The notes beneath the pieces were generated by a model. The model was not told where the DNA came from, ran no database searches, and saw only the letters and a program-made list of their open reading frames with translations. From contig OV277858.1 in assembly GCA_922989275.2 (NCBI GenBank), positions 4,340,001 through 4,404,000 of the forward strand: 64,000 nt of DNA. Reading direction: 5' to 3'. The number at the start of each line of letters is the position of its first letter. The first letter of the stretch is position 1. Both the position numbers and the translations under genes were made by a program. This DNA comes from Gari tellinella (lineage: Eukaryota; Mollusca; Bivalvia; Cardiida; Psammobiidae). Below are positions 11,836 to 23,541 of this stretch, in pieces.

Positions 11836-12029
11836 CCTCTATTTAGTTCTAACACGAAAGAAATATTTTTAGAGCACCTCTGTTAATTGCCACCAAACTT
11901 CTATCGCTCATTATTGCGTCCACAATCAAAGAAGTTATTAAACAAGACCATAAACACTGAGAAAATGGAAATGTTCTTTCACACAAGTATATTTAGATGT
12001 GTTTTCAATTTAATTATCCGCCTGAAATT

Positions 12030-12521
12030 AAAATAAAACCCGTACTGAACCGTACTACTCCGATCTAGAACTTAAGTGACCGTGTCAGTCCGTAGCAAGA
12101 CGTATTAATCCGGCACTATTCGTGTTGAAACGTATCGGACCGTAGACGTCCTGTTTGAACCGTATTAGTCCGTTTTCGTGTACTTAGTATCCCCGTACAC
12201 AGCCGTAGAAAGCCGTATTGAACCGTACTGAACCCGTACTGATCCGTACCAATCCGTACTGTGACGATATGCCAGGTGTCTACGGACCAGTACGGGTTAG
12301 AACGGTTTAGCTACGTTTTGGTACGGATTTATACGGGTTCGATACGGTTAAGAACGGGCCAGTACGGAGTTTTATCCGTACTGGTTTTTTGAACATGTTC
12401 AAAAAACCAGTACGGTGTGGAACCACACCTACGGATGATCAAGGTTCAGGCACGGGCCTGTACGAGCTTTTACGGACCATTACGGATGCTGCCGGATTGA
12501 ATCCGTAGCCGTCCGGGAGGC
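12030..12521 (+). repeat. Right subterminal CCGTA/TACGG zone with a 40-bp perfect palindrome
   Basis: Dense pentamers: CCGTA orientation predominates up to about 12265, then TACGG to 12521. At 12376-12415 there is a perfect 40-bp palindrome centred on AACATGTT whose outer bases are CCGTACTGG and CCAGTACGG, so it joins two of the pentamers head to head. Confidence 0.8.
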
Positions 12522-12550
12522 TCATCCGTGAATGTGTGACCTAGGCATAA

Positions 12551-13440
12551 ACGTCTACAAATTCAAACAGTTCCCGCAAGGAATCTGCCTCTTAGTTTAT
12601 AGACAATCATGTTTTGTTATCATTTATTAATATTTAAAAAACCCTACATTAAACAGTTACAGATAAGCTGTGCTATTTTTACGTTTCTTTCTAATCAAAT
12701 TTGTACTAATAATGATAATGATATTTATCAGTGAACTTTTGTCAAATATACATGGATAAAACGAAATTTGGATATATAAGTTTCAAGGTCCCATGGATTT
12801 TGTTATAAGCGAGATTCACTCTATAACAATAACCTTTTATCACCTTTAAATCGTCTTTTTGACTTACGGTCTGAAGGGTGACCTGAAGTCTTGTAAGTCC
12901 ATAGCAACTGCCATAAAGACCTGCCTCTGTTTGTCATTCGGGACATACCCATAGTCTGCCGTCTGATGCAACCTAATAATTGGTGTTCGTCTGTCAGCTT
13001 TGTAGCTAGCAGCTCCTTTACCAGACAACTATAACAGAGAAACTTTAGCTGACACATCCATAGATCAAAATGGCTACCAGCATGTAAATGAAATACAGGC
13101 AATACTTGTTAACACTCAGTACACATGCTAGAAACCAAATAAAAAAAACATTATGACACCTCGCTTTAAGTTACAATGTTAATTGGTGTGCCTCTTTCAG
13201 CTTTGTAGCTAGCAGCTCCTTTCCCTGATAGTTACGAAGGAAAATACAACAATACCTGGCTATGACATACTAGTATCAAAATGGCTACCACCATATAAAT
13301 GAAAGACAGGCAATACTTGTTTCCACCAAGTACACATGCTAGAAAGTGTAACGAATAAGTAACAATATTACATATGTAATCCATATTGCTGAAACATCAT
13401 CGGTGAACATGAAAGCGTATGGTCGTAGATCTCTTGTGAA
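12551..13440. repeat. Non-coding with a diverged ~200-bp tandem duplication
   Basis: Segments 12976-13132 and 13180-13344 share CAGCTTTGTAGCTAGCAGCT, ATCAAAATGGCTACCA and ACAGGCAATACTTGTT in the same order. Open frames across it are not conserved between the copies, so no gene is called. Confidence 0.65.
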
Positions 13441-15435
13441 ACGAATATACCGTTACTACATTGTGATTTTATGTTCAGAAATAAATCGTTGATAAAAAAG
13501 TAAAAATATAATACTGGAACTTACACAGCCTTGTTTGGTTCCTTTTTCATAGTTAAAGAACTCTGTCAATCCGTTTGTAAATTTGACCTGGGATTTAAGC
13601 TGATCGTACATTGATTTGAACACTGCTAATAGCCTGCTGTTTCGATCTATACCTTTTCTAACTAGACTATTCCAAAGTTGTTGATGAGCGCAATTGTCAA
13701 AAGCTTTTAAGAAGTCGATAAAAGCCACGAGGTCCCTTTTATGGATAGGCGTTATCAAACTTTGGCACCATTGCTTTGGAATACGTTCAGACGATAGTAT
13801 GTTGTTAGACAGTGCTTTTATGTATGGTACTAATATTTATTGTACTTTTGTACAACTCGATGCACATACCATCGGTTCCAGTTGATCAAGAACCTTTTAA
13901 GGAGTTCACACTCCGTAATATTTCATCGTTTGTGATTTCAGTATCAAGCACTTCGTTGTCAATCGACGGTGTCTCAATATTTTCAAAACTATCGGTTTTG
14001 ATTTCTTCGTCTTGGGTTCGTGAACGACTGGAGAAAAACTCTTTAAACCATGTAAAACAGTCTGTTGCTGAGATACTTTCACAACGTCTGGACGTCCCTT
14101 TATTTATAGTTCTTTATGTTTTTCCAGAACTCTTTAGGACTGTTTCTACTTTCAATTAGAGTTTTACGTCGAGCTCGTTCACATTTAAGACGTTTTGCAC
14201 GGCACATATTTTTTAAACTACGCCTGCTTTCATGATATGCCTTTAAATCGTTGTTTGAGTTGCTTAAACGAAACTTCCGTAATTTGTTGTTTTTCAGGCA
14301 CTTTGCATGATTGCAGTCTGTATCCCACCAGTCAGGTTGTTTGTCCATTGTATTCCGACATCGGTTTCGATTGCTTTTACTGCTCATACATTTGCCAGCC
14401 TCCTTGAATACATTTACAAACTCAACATTGCTGTTTGATATATTTTGAGCAGTTATACCGTCACAAAACGTACTAAAAAGTCTCGTGAATGTTTCCATGA
14501 ATTCTAGTTTTCGATTGTCTTTCAACTTAAATATTTCTCTAGCTCTTATATTGTCATGTGGATCACTGATGTCAATCTCATTTGTAAATGCATCATTTTC
14601 GTTAAAGATTTTAAGTGTGCAACTTATTGGAAAGTGGTCTGAAATGTCAAATTCATCGACGTAGAAATCAGCTACTTTGCAAAACAAGTTACTTGATACA
14701 ATGATGTAGTCCATTACGCTTCTACCGTCGTTCGCCGTACAGGTATAGTGTCAATGACTATCGCTAGATCGGCCATTTGAGAGGCGGATATATTTGGTGC
14801 AACATCAATCGATCAGAGATTTGCCAAACTTATTTAACTCAGTATCGCGATTTGATCGAGCCATGCAAAAGGTTTCACCAGAATAATCTACTTCTTCACC
14901 ATATATTAAATCAATATTGTCGTCAGGCATGAACTCTTGCATATCTTTTACTCTTGCATTAAGGTCTCCTGCAACTATAAAAAAACCATCTCCAAAATAA
15001 GATTTAATTAATGTCAATCTATCACAAAGGTTTTCTATTCCATTTGCATTATTATTGTTATAAACTACAGTGTTTTCTGGTTGAATATATACGCAACATA
15101 ATATGATATGCGACGTGTAAGTTGGATATACTTTTGTCAATAAGTAAGATGATGCATTCATCATATTCTGGGTATAATCGTTTAAATACGGTATCGTCTA
15201 GCAGTTTGTTCATAATAAATACACTCACACCTCTAGCACCACGATTACCCCTGATATTTTTTTCTTGGACTATCAAAGTTCGTATACCCTGGTAGTATAT
15301 CTGTAAAATCATCTGTTTTTGTTTGCCAAGTTTCAAATGTACTTATGATGTCAAAGTTAGAGAAATATACTCTAAAAAACATCGTCGTTTTCGTACTTTC
15401 TGAAACCGCGAACATTTAGTGAACATAATGAAACA
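13441..15435 (-). pseudogene. LINE ORF2: endonuclease and partial reverse transcriptase
   Basis: Begins near 15435 with a SLNVRGFRK block (endonuclease motif I), then ETWQT near 15330, GNRGARGVSVF, IVAGDLNAR near 14960 and ISDHFPISC near 14640. These are the landmarks of APE-type LINE endonucleases that nick target DNA. A long basic linker follows (14100-14550), with KQPDWWDTDC. RT motifs start with PKQWCQSLITPIHK, then FIDFLKAFD (motif A, catalytic Asp, near 13715), and GTKQGCVSS (motif B, near 13520). A piece between PIHK and motif A appears deleted. Several frameshifts (near 15150, 14740 and 14100) and stops are present. The YxDD and everything after it are absent. Confidence 0.85.
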
Positions 15436-15473
15436 AAGGAACACTTATGGTATTCTGGGCGTTATCCTTGAAC

Positions 15474-16578
15474 CTATTTGTCTATAAGAAATGGAGTTTT
15501 AGTAGTCTCATCATATTTGTATAAGTCTCCGTCCACGATAAGCAGGTAATGCCATTTTCCCTTTGTCTATGCATTATCTAAAGAATGGATACAGACCGTT
15601 TCTGGCATTTGCTGTGTTGATAGGGAGATCTTCTCCAATATTGAAGGGTATTTCGTTACCAAGTTTACGAGCATTACGAAATGCAGACATGATCCTTTCT
15701 CTTATTTTCAAATGTGTGCACTTTAAGAGTATCGGACGCGGTGTTGATTTGCTAGGTAGCTTATACGTACTAGCAAATGATTTTTGGGTATCGGTAAGTT
15801 TTAAGGCTGTTTCTGCAACAAACTGATCAATTGTTGTTCCACTACCTTCAATGTCACTTGGTACATCTAGGTTGAATACTTTCAGATTTTGCTTTTTTTG
15901 CCAATGTTTCAAATTTTCCTGTTTTCTATTGGAGGTTTCTAATTGTTTTTCAAGGTTTGACACTTTACCAGACAAATCAGAAACGTCGCTAGAAAGCTTA
16001 ACATTTTTGTCTCTCAATTCTCTGTTGTCTTCTTGAAGTTCTTTCACAGATTTTTCTAATGAATCAACTTGTCCGATGTAGTTCGAACTTCTCGCCTTAT
16101 TTCTAGAAGCAGTGATCTTGTGTCAAGATACTTCCAAGCCTCTGCTAGAGTCTGTGTTGCCTGTAATGTTAGAATGGCTCTGAGATAATTGAATTGAGTT
16201 AGGTCTTTCGTTTTGAAACCAGTCGTCGATAGATAGTTGGTGTACTTCACTTGTTTGTCGCCGTTGAATAGATTCACGTCCCTCTGAGTTCAGAGAATAT
16301 CTTGCTTGAGATGATCAAGTATTACGCGAAGTAGCTGAATTTGAGGATGGACCTTGACCACCTCGACCACCTCCACGCCTTTTAGTATTATCAGATCTTG
16401 GTCCGGGTCCAGGGTTCCGCTCAACGCATTGTGCCACCAAAAGTATGAATAGGCATAATCGTATCGCGAGGGAACTGTATGTCGCAGTTACACCCTGTTG
16501 TTTGGCACTTAAAACTGTATTGATTGGATGTGAGTATGTCCAAATTCTGGTCCGCCATAGTTCAGTAGAAATGCCCAT
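15474..16578 (-). pseudogene. LINE ORF1: 2A-like leader, coiled coil, RRM-like domain
   Basis: One frame runs from the ATG at 16578 to 15574, broken only by TGA at 16315-16317 and TGA at about 16123-16125. After a frameshift near 15570 it ends at a TAG near 15474 (GKWHYLLIVDGDLYKYDE tail). The first 49 residues end in a hydrophobic run (LAIRLCLFILLVA), followed by CVERNPGP, a 2A-like motif, then a basic glycine-rich patch (KRRGGGRGGQG). A heptad-rich coiled coil occupies about 16050-15930. Then WQKKQNLKVFNLDVP starts an RRM-like nucleic-acid-binding domain as in L1-type ORF1 proteins. ORF1 is expected to bind element RNA and act as a chaperone. Confidence 0.8.
16405..16428 (-). other. 2A-like ribosome-skipping motif
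   Basis: Encodes CVERNPGP at residues 51-58 of LINE ORF1. The 2A consensus is D-V/I-E-x-N-P-G-P, with separation between G and P. Here every consensus position except the first is kept; Asp is Cys. A hydrophobic stretch precedes it, as described for 2A sequences of other APE-type LINEs. Activity is uncertain given the changed residue. Confidence 0.7.
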
Positions 16579-16600
16579 GATACTTTTTTATTTTGTTGTT

Positions 16601-18277
16601 TATGACACGAATCAACTTCCGTACTTTAGAGTTAGAGCAGGAAATATTGGCTTTAATTTAATTGCATTTTGTCCTTGAAGGGTTTCCATAGATTTTTAAA
16701 TCGAGCATGAGGCCCCGATGCAATTTGTCGTATATCTATTTTCCCTTAGTCTATATGATAAGGACGCTGGTTAGTAGGCCGTAACAGGTATTATCATATA
16801 CCTATTCTAAAAACAAGCGAATACAGGGCTAACAATATTTTTCCGTATCAGATGGTCCGTATCAGATGGCATATGCTACACAATGTTGACGTCACTGCTT
16901 TTATGCAACACAAGTTATACATGAGCTATTTATATAAAGAAGCTGTGCGCGTGACGTTTCGGAATTCCCGGCTCCGATGCTATTTTTAAAACAAGTTGCA
17001 ACTAAGCGAGGATCAACTTTGAACAGTTCGTTTCTATTTTAAGCTTGAAAACCCCACAACACCTACTTTTACTAATGTTTTCCTCCAAAGGATAAATCTT
17101 AAAACAGTTCGACTCATACTCTTAAACGTTTAAATGACCGTTATTTGCAAAACGCCACTGCTTAGATAACGGATTCAATCGAGAACAAAGTATTACGTCA
17201 TTAAAAAAATATGACGTAAATTATTAGTGGTCACATGACTTCCATAAATAGTTTAAGATTGCATATGAATGCAGAATTGTTGACATATAGGGGCCTAAAT
17301 GTATGCGTATATTTGATTATTCGGTTGAACAACATATATATCTAGATCTAATCCCAAACAGTTTAGGTATATAATAAAAGGAACATCACCACAGTGTGAT
17401 ATTCCGTTTTTATCGATGTTCTATATACGTGGCAGAAACTTTCGTTGAACATTGTTTAACTTTACTCACAATAACTGATTTTCCCTTCAATATTTTCATA
17501 TCATAGTCCGATAATCACTTTCACCAACACTTTACGCGTCCACTGATACCAAATATTTCCGTCTTTATAGCAGATATCATTTCATATTACAATGTAAAGT
17601 ACGACGTAAACAAACTTCGTCCTACCAGTTCAACGGACACACATTCAATCCTGCGATTAATATTGAAACTGCAACATGGTGAAAAAGCATGCTACTCATC
17701 TGGGACTTGCAAACAGTTTTGATACAGATAAGGCATAACTAATGTGGGGCCTTATCTCGATCAACTCCGTTTGACACTCAAATTCTAATTATAAAAGGTA
17801 AAATTGATTTTTTTTTTAATTTGCATACAATACTGAGCATGTAGAGCTCTATTTTATTTAGAATGTGTGTAATAGATAAGACATGTTAAGGGTTGTATCT
17901 TTAAGTACTGGAACCAGATACAAACTGCCTTGGGAAGGCTGTGTAAACACACATGTAAAATATGAAGTTTTTAACAATTGTAGTTGCAAAGTTTCAGCCT
18001 GTGTCAAGTTCATCCTATTTGACCTTTAAATGACATCTACATGATCTTGACATTTGTCTGACTTGAGCCAATTTGCACTGTTTTGAAGAGATTCTTTAGT
18101 GCACATGTCAAAATGAAGTCTCTATCACATGTATTTACAAGGTTATGGACTCATGACCAATGTTAAGTTTTTCATATTTAGCCTTTAAAAGCAGCGCTGA
18201 GTCTCCATCAAATGCAAACTATTTTCATGTATTATGTTCTAATTTAAAAAGCCTACAAAATACAGTATATAGTAAAT
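16601..18277. other. Non-coding stretch
   Basis: No gene or clear repeat seen. It ends in the left copy of the target duplication of the LTR element that follows. Confidence 0.5.
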
Positions 18278-18281
18278 ATTT

Positions 18282-18911
18282 TGTTATGTAAACATGTTTA
18301 TTATCTGAGATTGTTGTTTATTTATGATTTGAATACTTTAAAATGCGTAAATTCTATCTTTAGGTCATTTAGAAGTTTTTAGAATATTCTAGAAGATCAT
18401 GGAATAGAAAGAGAACATAACTGAATAGTTTGGAAACATATAGAATGTTCTAGAAGTTTATATTTACTGGTAAACAAATTGAGTAACATGATCTTTTTTT
18501 GTTGACAGAATGCCCCTGAAAGTCTATATTTAGTAATTTTATGGTAAACAACTGATCACATGATCTTCAAGAAATTCTATGAATGTTCAATACCTTTCTA
18601 GAATGGTAAAACTGTGTATATATAGAGACTTAAAATTCACTGCGTTATCTTGGATCTTTGGACAGTCATCAGTGTACTAGACGTTTACTTGCTAATAGTT
18701 TGGATACAGATAGAATCTCTGGATTATTGAAAGTGTGGGAAATTACGTCTAAAAGTGCAGCGTTTTGTTATTCAAAAGGGCAGGAATTAGGATAACTTTA
18801 GGACTTTAATTCACAGGTATTTACGTGTTTCTTCAACTTGAAGATTTGTTTTAATAAAGTTTGTAAAGTTTGTTGCTAGCTTTGTCTTTCTGTTGCGCCT
18901 GGCTCGTAACA
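18282..18911 (+). repeat. 5' LTR of element 2
   Basis: Starts TGTTATGTAAACATG and ends CTCGTAACA; 630 bp. It contains a TATA-like TGTATATATAGAGAC near 18614 and AATAAA at 18853-18858, plausible promoter and poly(A) signals. It differs at scattered positions from the 3' LTR, so the insertion is not recent. Confidence 0.93.
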
Positions 18912-18916
18912 GAAAT

Positions 18917-18934
18917 TGGGGGCTCGTCCGGGAT
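18917..18934 (+). promoter_or_regulatory. Primer-binding site, tRNA-Pro type
   Basis: TGGGGGCTCGTCCGGGAT lies 5 bases after the LTR. It is complementary to the 3' end expected of tRNA-Pro and is the same 18-base site type known from gammaretroviruses. It primes minus-strand DNA synthesis. Confidence 0.88.
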
Positions 18935-19037
18935 ACGAAAGTCTTTTACAGGTCTTAGATCTTTTTCATGCATACGTATATTTTACAGTTTTTGTAAATT
19001 TACTGTATTAACTGTTTGAAACCAGCAGCAAGCTATC

Positions 19038-20213
19038 ATGTCAATCAATTTAGATCAGTTTGTGGCTCACCCTTCCCAGGAGGACTTTAATCTAGCTAAG
19101 AAAACTGATTTGCTCAATCTTGCAAAGCATTATAATGTCTCAGAAGTTAAATCTTCTATGAGAAAACAGGAAATATTTAAGATTTTAGTTCAATATCTTG
19201 TAGATGAAGAGATATTTGAAGAGAGTGCACTTTCTCTCATTCAGCAAGCTGAACCTGACATCAGACTCAGTGAGCTTGAACTGAAGTATCAGTTAGAAAG
19301 AGAGAAAATGGACATAGAAATACAAGAAAAAGAAAAAGAAAGACAAGTCGAAAGAGAGAAAATGGACATAGAAATACAAGAAAAAGAAAGAGAAAGACAA
19401 ATGGAAATAGAAAAACAAAAACTCCAACTAGAAAAAGTAAATGATTTAAAATGAAAAAGTTACAAATTCGTGAAAGAGATAGAGCCTTTGACTATCAACC
19501 AGATGTTCATTTTGATGTTACAAAAACATAAAGCTTGTTCCTCCAATTCAAGAAAAACAAATTGATAAATATTTTCTTCACTTTGAGAAAGTTGCTGAAA
19601 ATTTGAAATGGCCAAAAGAACATTGGACTTTACTTTTACAGAGTGTCTTAATAGGTAAAGCTCGAGAAATTTACACACAGCTCACGGTTGAGCAAAATTC
19701 CGACTATGACACAGTTAAAGAGCTTATTCTCAAAGGTTATGAGCTAGTTCCAGAGGCTTACAGGCAGACATTTAGAAACTGTAGGAAGAAAAGTGGTCAA
19801 ACTCATGTAGAATTTGCTAGAGCAAAAGAACAGTTGTTTGACAGGTGGTGTGAATCAAAGAAAATAGACAAAAAATAGGAAAAGCTCAGACAACTTATGA
19901 TGATAAGAATTCAAAAGTTGTATTCAGTATGATATAAAAACATTTCTAGATGAAAAGCAAATAGAAACGTTCGAAGATGCAGCTCGCTTGGCCGATGACA
20001 ATGTTCTTACCCACAAAGTGTCATTTGTATTTGACCCACACACATTTCAAAGCATCTTCGAACAGTCCAAACAATCAGTCTAGTGCATCTAAACCAAGAT
20101 CATCTAATGAAGTCAAAGGACAAAATTCCTTATTTCAGCGCATATTTTGCAATTATTGTAAAAAACCTGGTCACCTTGTATCAGAGTGCTTTTCCTTGAA
20201 AAGAAAGCAACAA
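19038..20213 (+). pseudogene. gag of element 2 (SAP-like, coiled coil, SCAN-like, CCHC)
   Basis: The ATG at 19038 matches the start of the sister copy at 51203. The N-terminal 65 residues are helical (DLLNLAKHYNVSEVKSSMRK) and resemble a SAP-like fold. A charged coiled coil follows with an 18-residue unit (EREKMDIEIQEKEKERQV) in tandem. Frame breaks occur near 19440, 19530 and 19880-19980. The capsid part (PEAYRQTFRNCRKKSGQTH to about 19880) resembles the SCAN domain, which is thought to derive from Gmr1-like gag. A CCHC knuckle (CNYCKKPGHLVSEC) lies at 20148-20189. It would form the particle and package RNA; here it is broken. Confidence 0.85.
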
Positions 20214-22529
20214 TATCGTGATGAGACTAAACCTACAGGCCTCATCAATCTAAGGCTAAAACCACAGTCTTGTATTGAAAGCAATACAGTTGCTAAGGTC
20301 ATAGAACCGAAGTCTGATTCTGTTATGGAGATTTATGAACCATTCCTGTCGGAAGGTTTTGTGTCATTTTCGGGTGATACTTGTGCACCTACCCCTATTA
20401 AGATTTTTAGAGACACTGGAGCTTCTCAATCTCTTATTTTAGCAGATGTTCTGCCTTTCTCTGAGAACTCTTCTTCTGGATTAAGTGTCATTATCCAGGG
20501 TGTAGAGTGTGGAAATATTAATGTCCCTCTCCATAATATTCATTTGTCCTCAGATATGGTTACTGGACCTGTGACTGGTGTTATTAGACCTTCCTTACCA
20601 TTTAAAGGTGTCCATTTGTTGCTAGGTAATGACTTAGCTGGAGATACGGTTGTGGTTAATTCACTTGTAACTGACAAACCTAATTTGGATCAGAAACCTG
20701 ACCCGTAAGAGCAGGAAATTCCTGACTTATATCCTTCTTGTGCAGTTACTCGAGCCATGGCTAAAAAAGCCATTCAAAATGATCAGAACTTAGAGGTTGA
20801 CTTATCTGATACTTTTATAGGTCAGATCTTCAATGAAACTAGCACACCTCATACCTCTGATTCGTAATCAGACTCAAAGAAGTCTGATCACTTGTCTTCA
20901 AAGTCAATAGACAAAAGTCATGACTTGCCTTCAAGGTCACAGCTTATCCAGGAACAACATAATGATCCTGAGATTTTGACATTGTTTGATAAGGCTTTAA
21001 ATGAAGATGAAATTTCAACAAACCCAGTTTGCTATTACAAACAGAACGGTATTCGAATGACAAAATGGCGACCACCTGATGTCTCAGTTACTGACGAGTG
21101 GGCCATTAATCATCAAATTGTTGTTCCACAGTCATATCGTGACAAAATACTAAGTTTAGCTCACCTAACTCCTATGTCAGGCCATTTAGATGTTAACAAG
21201 ACCTATAACAAGATACTTTACCATTTCTTTTGGCCTGGTCTCAAAGCAGATGTTGTTAGGTACTGTACATCTTGTCACACATGTCAAATGGTAGGAAAAC
21301 CTAACCAAACAATACCTAAAGCTCCCTTGCAGCCTATTCCTGCATTTGAAGAACCTTTCAGTAGGGTTATTATAGACTGTGTTGGTCCACTTCCTAGGAC
21401 TAAATCAGGCTGTGAGTATCTTTTGACAATCATGTGTGCTTCAACCCGCTTCTCTGAAGCAATTCCTTTAAGGAATATCATGACCAAAACAATTGTCAAG
21501 GCTCTTGTGAATTTTTTCACATTTGTTGGTCTTCCAAAATCTGTTCACTCAGATCAAGGTTCCAATTTCATGTCTGGTATTTTTCAACAGGTTATGCATG
21601 AATTGGGAATAAAACAGTACAACTCTTCTGCTTATCATCCAGAAAGTAAAGGTGCGCTAGAAAGGTTTCATCAGACTTTGAAAAACATGATAAGATCATA
21701 CTGTTTTGACACTGAAAAGGACTGGGATGAGGGCATACATTTACTTTTGTTCGCTATCAGAGAATCAGTTCAAGAGTCTCTTGGCTTTAGTCCGTTTGAA
21801 TTGGTGTTTGGACACACTGTTCGTGGACCTTTGAAATTATTGAAAGAGAAATTCCTTTCTGAGGATGAAAGTTCACTGAATTTATTTCAGTATGTTTCTG
21901 ACTTCAGAAACAAATTGTCAAAGGCATGTGATCTGGCTCAATCTAATCTTAAGGCTACTCAGAACAAAATGAAAACAAAATCTGATATCAATTCTAAGGA
22001 TAGAAGTTTTCAACCTGGAGTTAAAGTTCTTGCTCATCTACCAGTACCTGGAAAGCCTTTGCAAGCTAGATATTTTGGTCCATATACAGTTGACAAAAAA
22101 AGCAGTGACTTAAACTACATAATAAATACTCCTGGGAGGCGCAAACAAACTAAAATGTGTCATGTAAACATGTTGAAGAAATACATTGACAGAGACAGGT
22201 CTATTGCTAAACCTGTAACGGCTGTTAACATACAGGAACAGTGTGTGCAAGAGTCAGGGTCTACACCCTTTGACAGTTTTGAAAATTCTGATCCTACTCC
22301 ATCTAAATTACAAAATTCAGATATTTTGAAAAATCTGGACCAGAAACTTGCACACCTGGATCCGCAACAAAGAAAAGAGTTAAAACAAATAATTCATGAA
22401 TATGAACACTTATTTCCTGATATTCCCACACGGACGGATGTGATTCAACATGATGAAGAAATGACTCAACTATTGAAAAGACGTGTCTCGCACTTATACT
22501 TGCAATTCAGCACTTTGAAGTTTATTTAA
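20214..22529 (+). pseudogene. protease and integrase of element 2
   Basis: A single frame continuous with the zinc knuckle, interrupted only by TAA at 20706-20708 and TAA at about 20865. Retropepsin motif RDTGASQSL has its Asp at 20412. Integrase starts near 21100: an HHCC zinc-binding domain ending CTSCHTC, then catalytic D at 21375 (IIDCVGPLP), D at 21552 (HSDQGSNF) and E at 21660 (ERFHQ), with 35 residues between the last two. A GPY/F module (ARYFGPYTV) sits near 22070. The integrase core has no stop and is the best-preserved one in the window. Downstream, the frame enters the start of the RT region and runs across the deletion junction to a stop at 22529. Confidence 0.9.
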
Positions 22530-22711
22530 CTTCCACAGTGACACCCATTATTGTCTTCAGTGATCACAACCCCCTCATATTTTTACATAAAATGAAAAAC
22601 AAAAATCAAAGATTGTTGAGGTGGAGCTTGTTGTTACAAGAATATGACCTGGAAATCAAACACATAAAGGGTAAAGACAATCTAATTCCTGCTGCTTTTT
22701 CCCGTGTGTGA
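22456..22711 (+). pseudogene. RNase H 3' remnant of element 2
   Basis: Beyond the deletion junction, a second frame reads ALILAIQHFEVYL, VFSDHNPLIFL and IKGKDNLIPAAFSRV up to TGA 22709-22711. These are the end of the Ty3/gypsy RNase H. The last catalytic Asp (PDALSR in the sister copy) has become Ala (PAAFSR). Confidence 0.85.
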
Positions 22712-22915
22712 ATAATTCCAGAAAATTTGACTGTGTCATATGATTAAAGTGCAAATTTTAAAATTGCACTTGATATACTTAACTATATCCTGTGTTTTGA
22801 ATCTTGTGTAGAATAATATGCACTTGTAACAATAACATGTCTTACTTTGTTATTATTGAACTATTTTCAAAAGAAAATTTCTTGCAGAAATGTTCTTTTC
22901 TTTTAAGAGGGGAAG

Positions 22916-23537
22916 TGTTATGTAAACATGTTTACTATCTGAGATTGTTGTTTTTTTATGATTTAAATACTTGAATAGGCGTAAATTCTATCTTTAGAAC
23001 ATTTAGAAGTTTTTAGAATATTCTAGAAGATCATGGAATAGAAGAGAACATTACTGAATAATATGGAAACATATAGAATGTTCTAGAAGTTTATATTCAC
23101 TGGTAAACAAATTGAGTCACATGATCTTATTTTGTTTACAGAATGCCCCTGAAAGTCTATATATAGTAATTTTATGGTAAACAACTCATCACATGATCTT
23201 CAAGAATTTATATGAATGTTCAATACTTTTCTAGAATGGTAAAACTGTGTTTATATAGAGACTTAAAATTCACTGCTTCATCTTGGATCTTTCATCAGTG
23301 TACTAGACGTTTACTTGCTAATAGTTTGGATACAGATAGAATCTCTGGATTATTGAAAGTGTGGTAAATTTAGATTAAAAGTGCAGTGTTTAATTATTCA
23401 AAAGGACAGGATTTAGGATAATTTTAGGACTTTAATTAACAGGTATTTACGTGTTTCTTCAACTTGTAGATTTGTTTTAATAAAGTTTGTAAAGTTTGTT
23501 GCTGGCTTTGTCTTTCTGTTGCGCCTGGCTCGTAACA
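22916..23537 (+). repeat. 3' LTR of element 2
   Basis: 622 bp, preceded by the purine tract AAGAGGGGAAG (22905-22915). AATAAA at 23479-23484. It ends CTCGTAACA next to the right ATTT target copy. Confidence 0.93.
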
Positions 23538-23541
23538 ATTT

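Larger units (their letters stand above)
10230..12550. mobile_element. PIF/Harbinger DNA transposon, complete ends
   Basis: Bounded by 26-bp terminal inverted repeats at 10233-10258 and 12522-12547 (left begins TGCCTGGGTCACACATTCAC) that differ at one base. The flanking trinucleotide TAA is duplicated at 10230-10232 and 12548-12550, matching the 3-bp TWA target duplication of PIF/Harbinger. Inside is a decayed minus-strand transposase. Both subterminal zones are full of TACGG/CCGTA pentamers. A family A hairpin (10650-10765) and a SINE-like segment (about 10860-11130) are also inside, so later insertions are likely. No Myb-like second ORF was recognised. Confidence 0.9.
13441..16600 (-). mobile_element. 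APE-type LINE (non-LTR retrotransposon), 3' truncated, minus strand
   Basis: Reading the minus strand from 16600 down: ORF1 (16578-15474), then ORF2 with apurinic-type endonuclease and the first half of reverse transcriptase. It ends near 13441 before the YxDD motif, so the 3' end is missing. This is not the usual 5' truncation and probably reflects a later deletion or an assembly or insertion edge. RT motifs resemble the elements at 28.1-28.7 kb and 34.6-37.6 kb. Confidence 0.85.
18278..23541 (+). mobile_element. Gmr1-like Ty3/gypsy element 2 with both LTRs
   Basis: Two LTRs (18282-18911 and 22916-23537) with TGTTA...GTAACA ends are flanked by a 4-bp ATTT target duplication (18278-18281 and 23538-23541). 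The internal order is primer-binding site, gag, protease, integrase, then only the end of RNase H. Integrase directly follows protease, the order known in the Gmr1-like group of Ty3/gypsy elements. Against the sister copy at 50.7-56.1 kb, about 1 kb covering reverse transcriptase and most of RNase H is deleted at about 22455. Confidence 0.92.
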
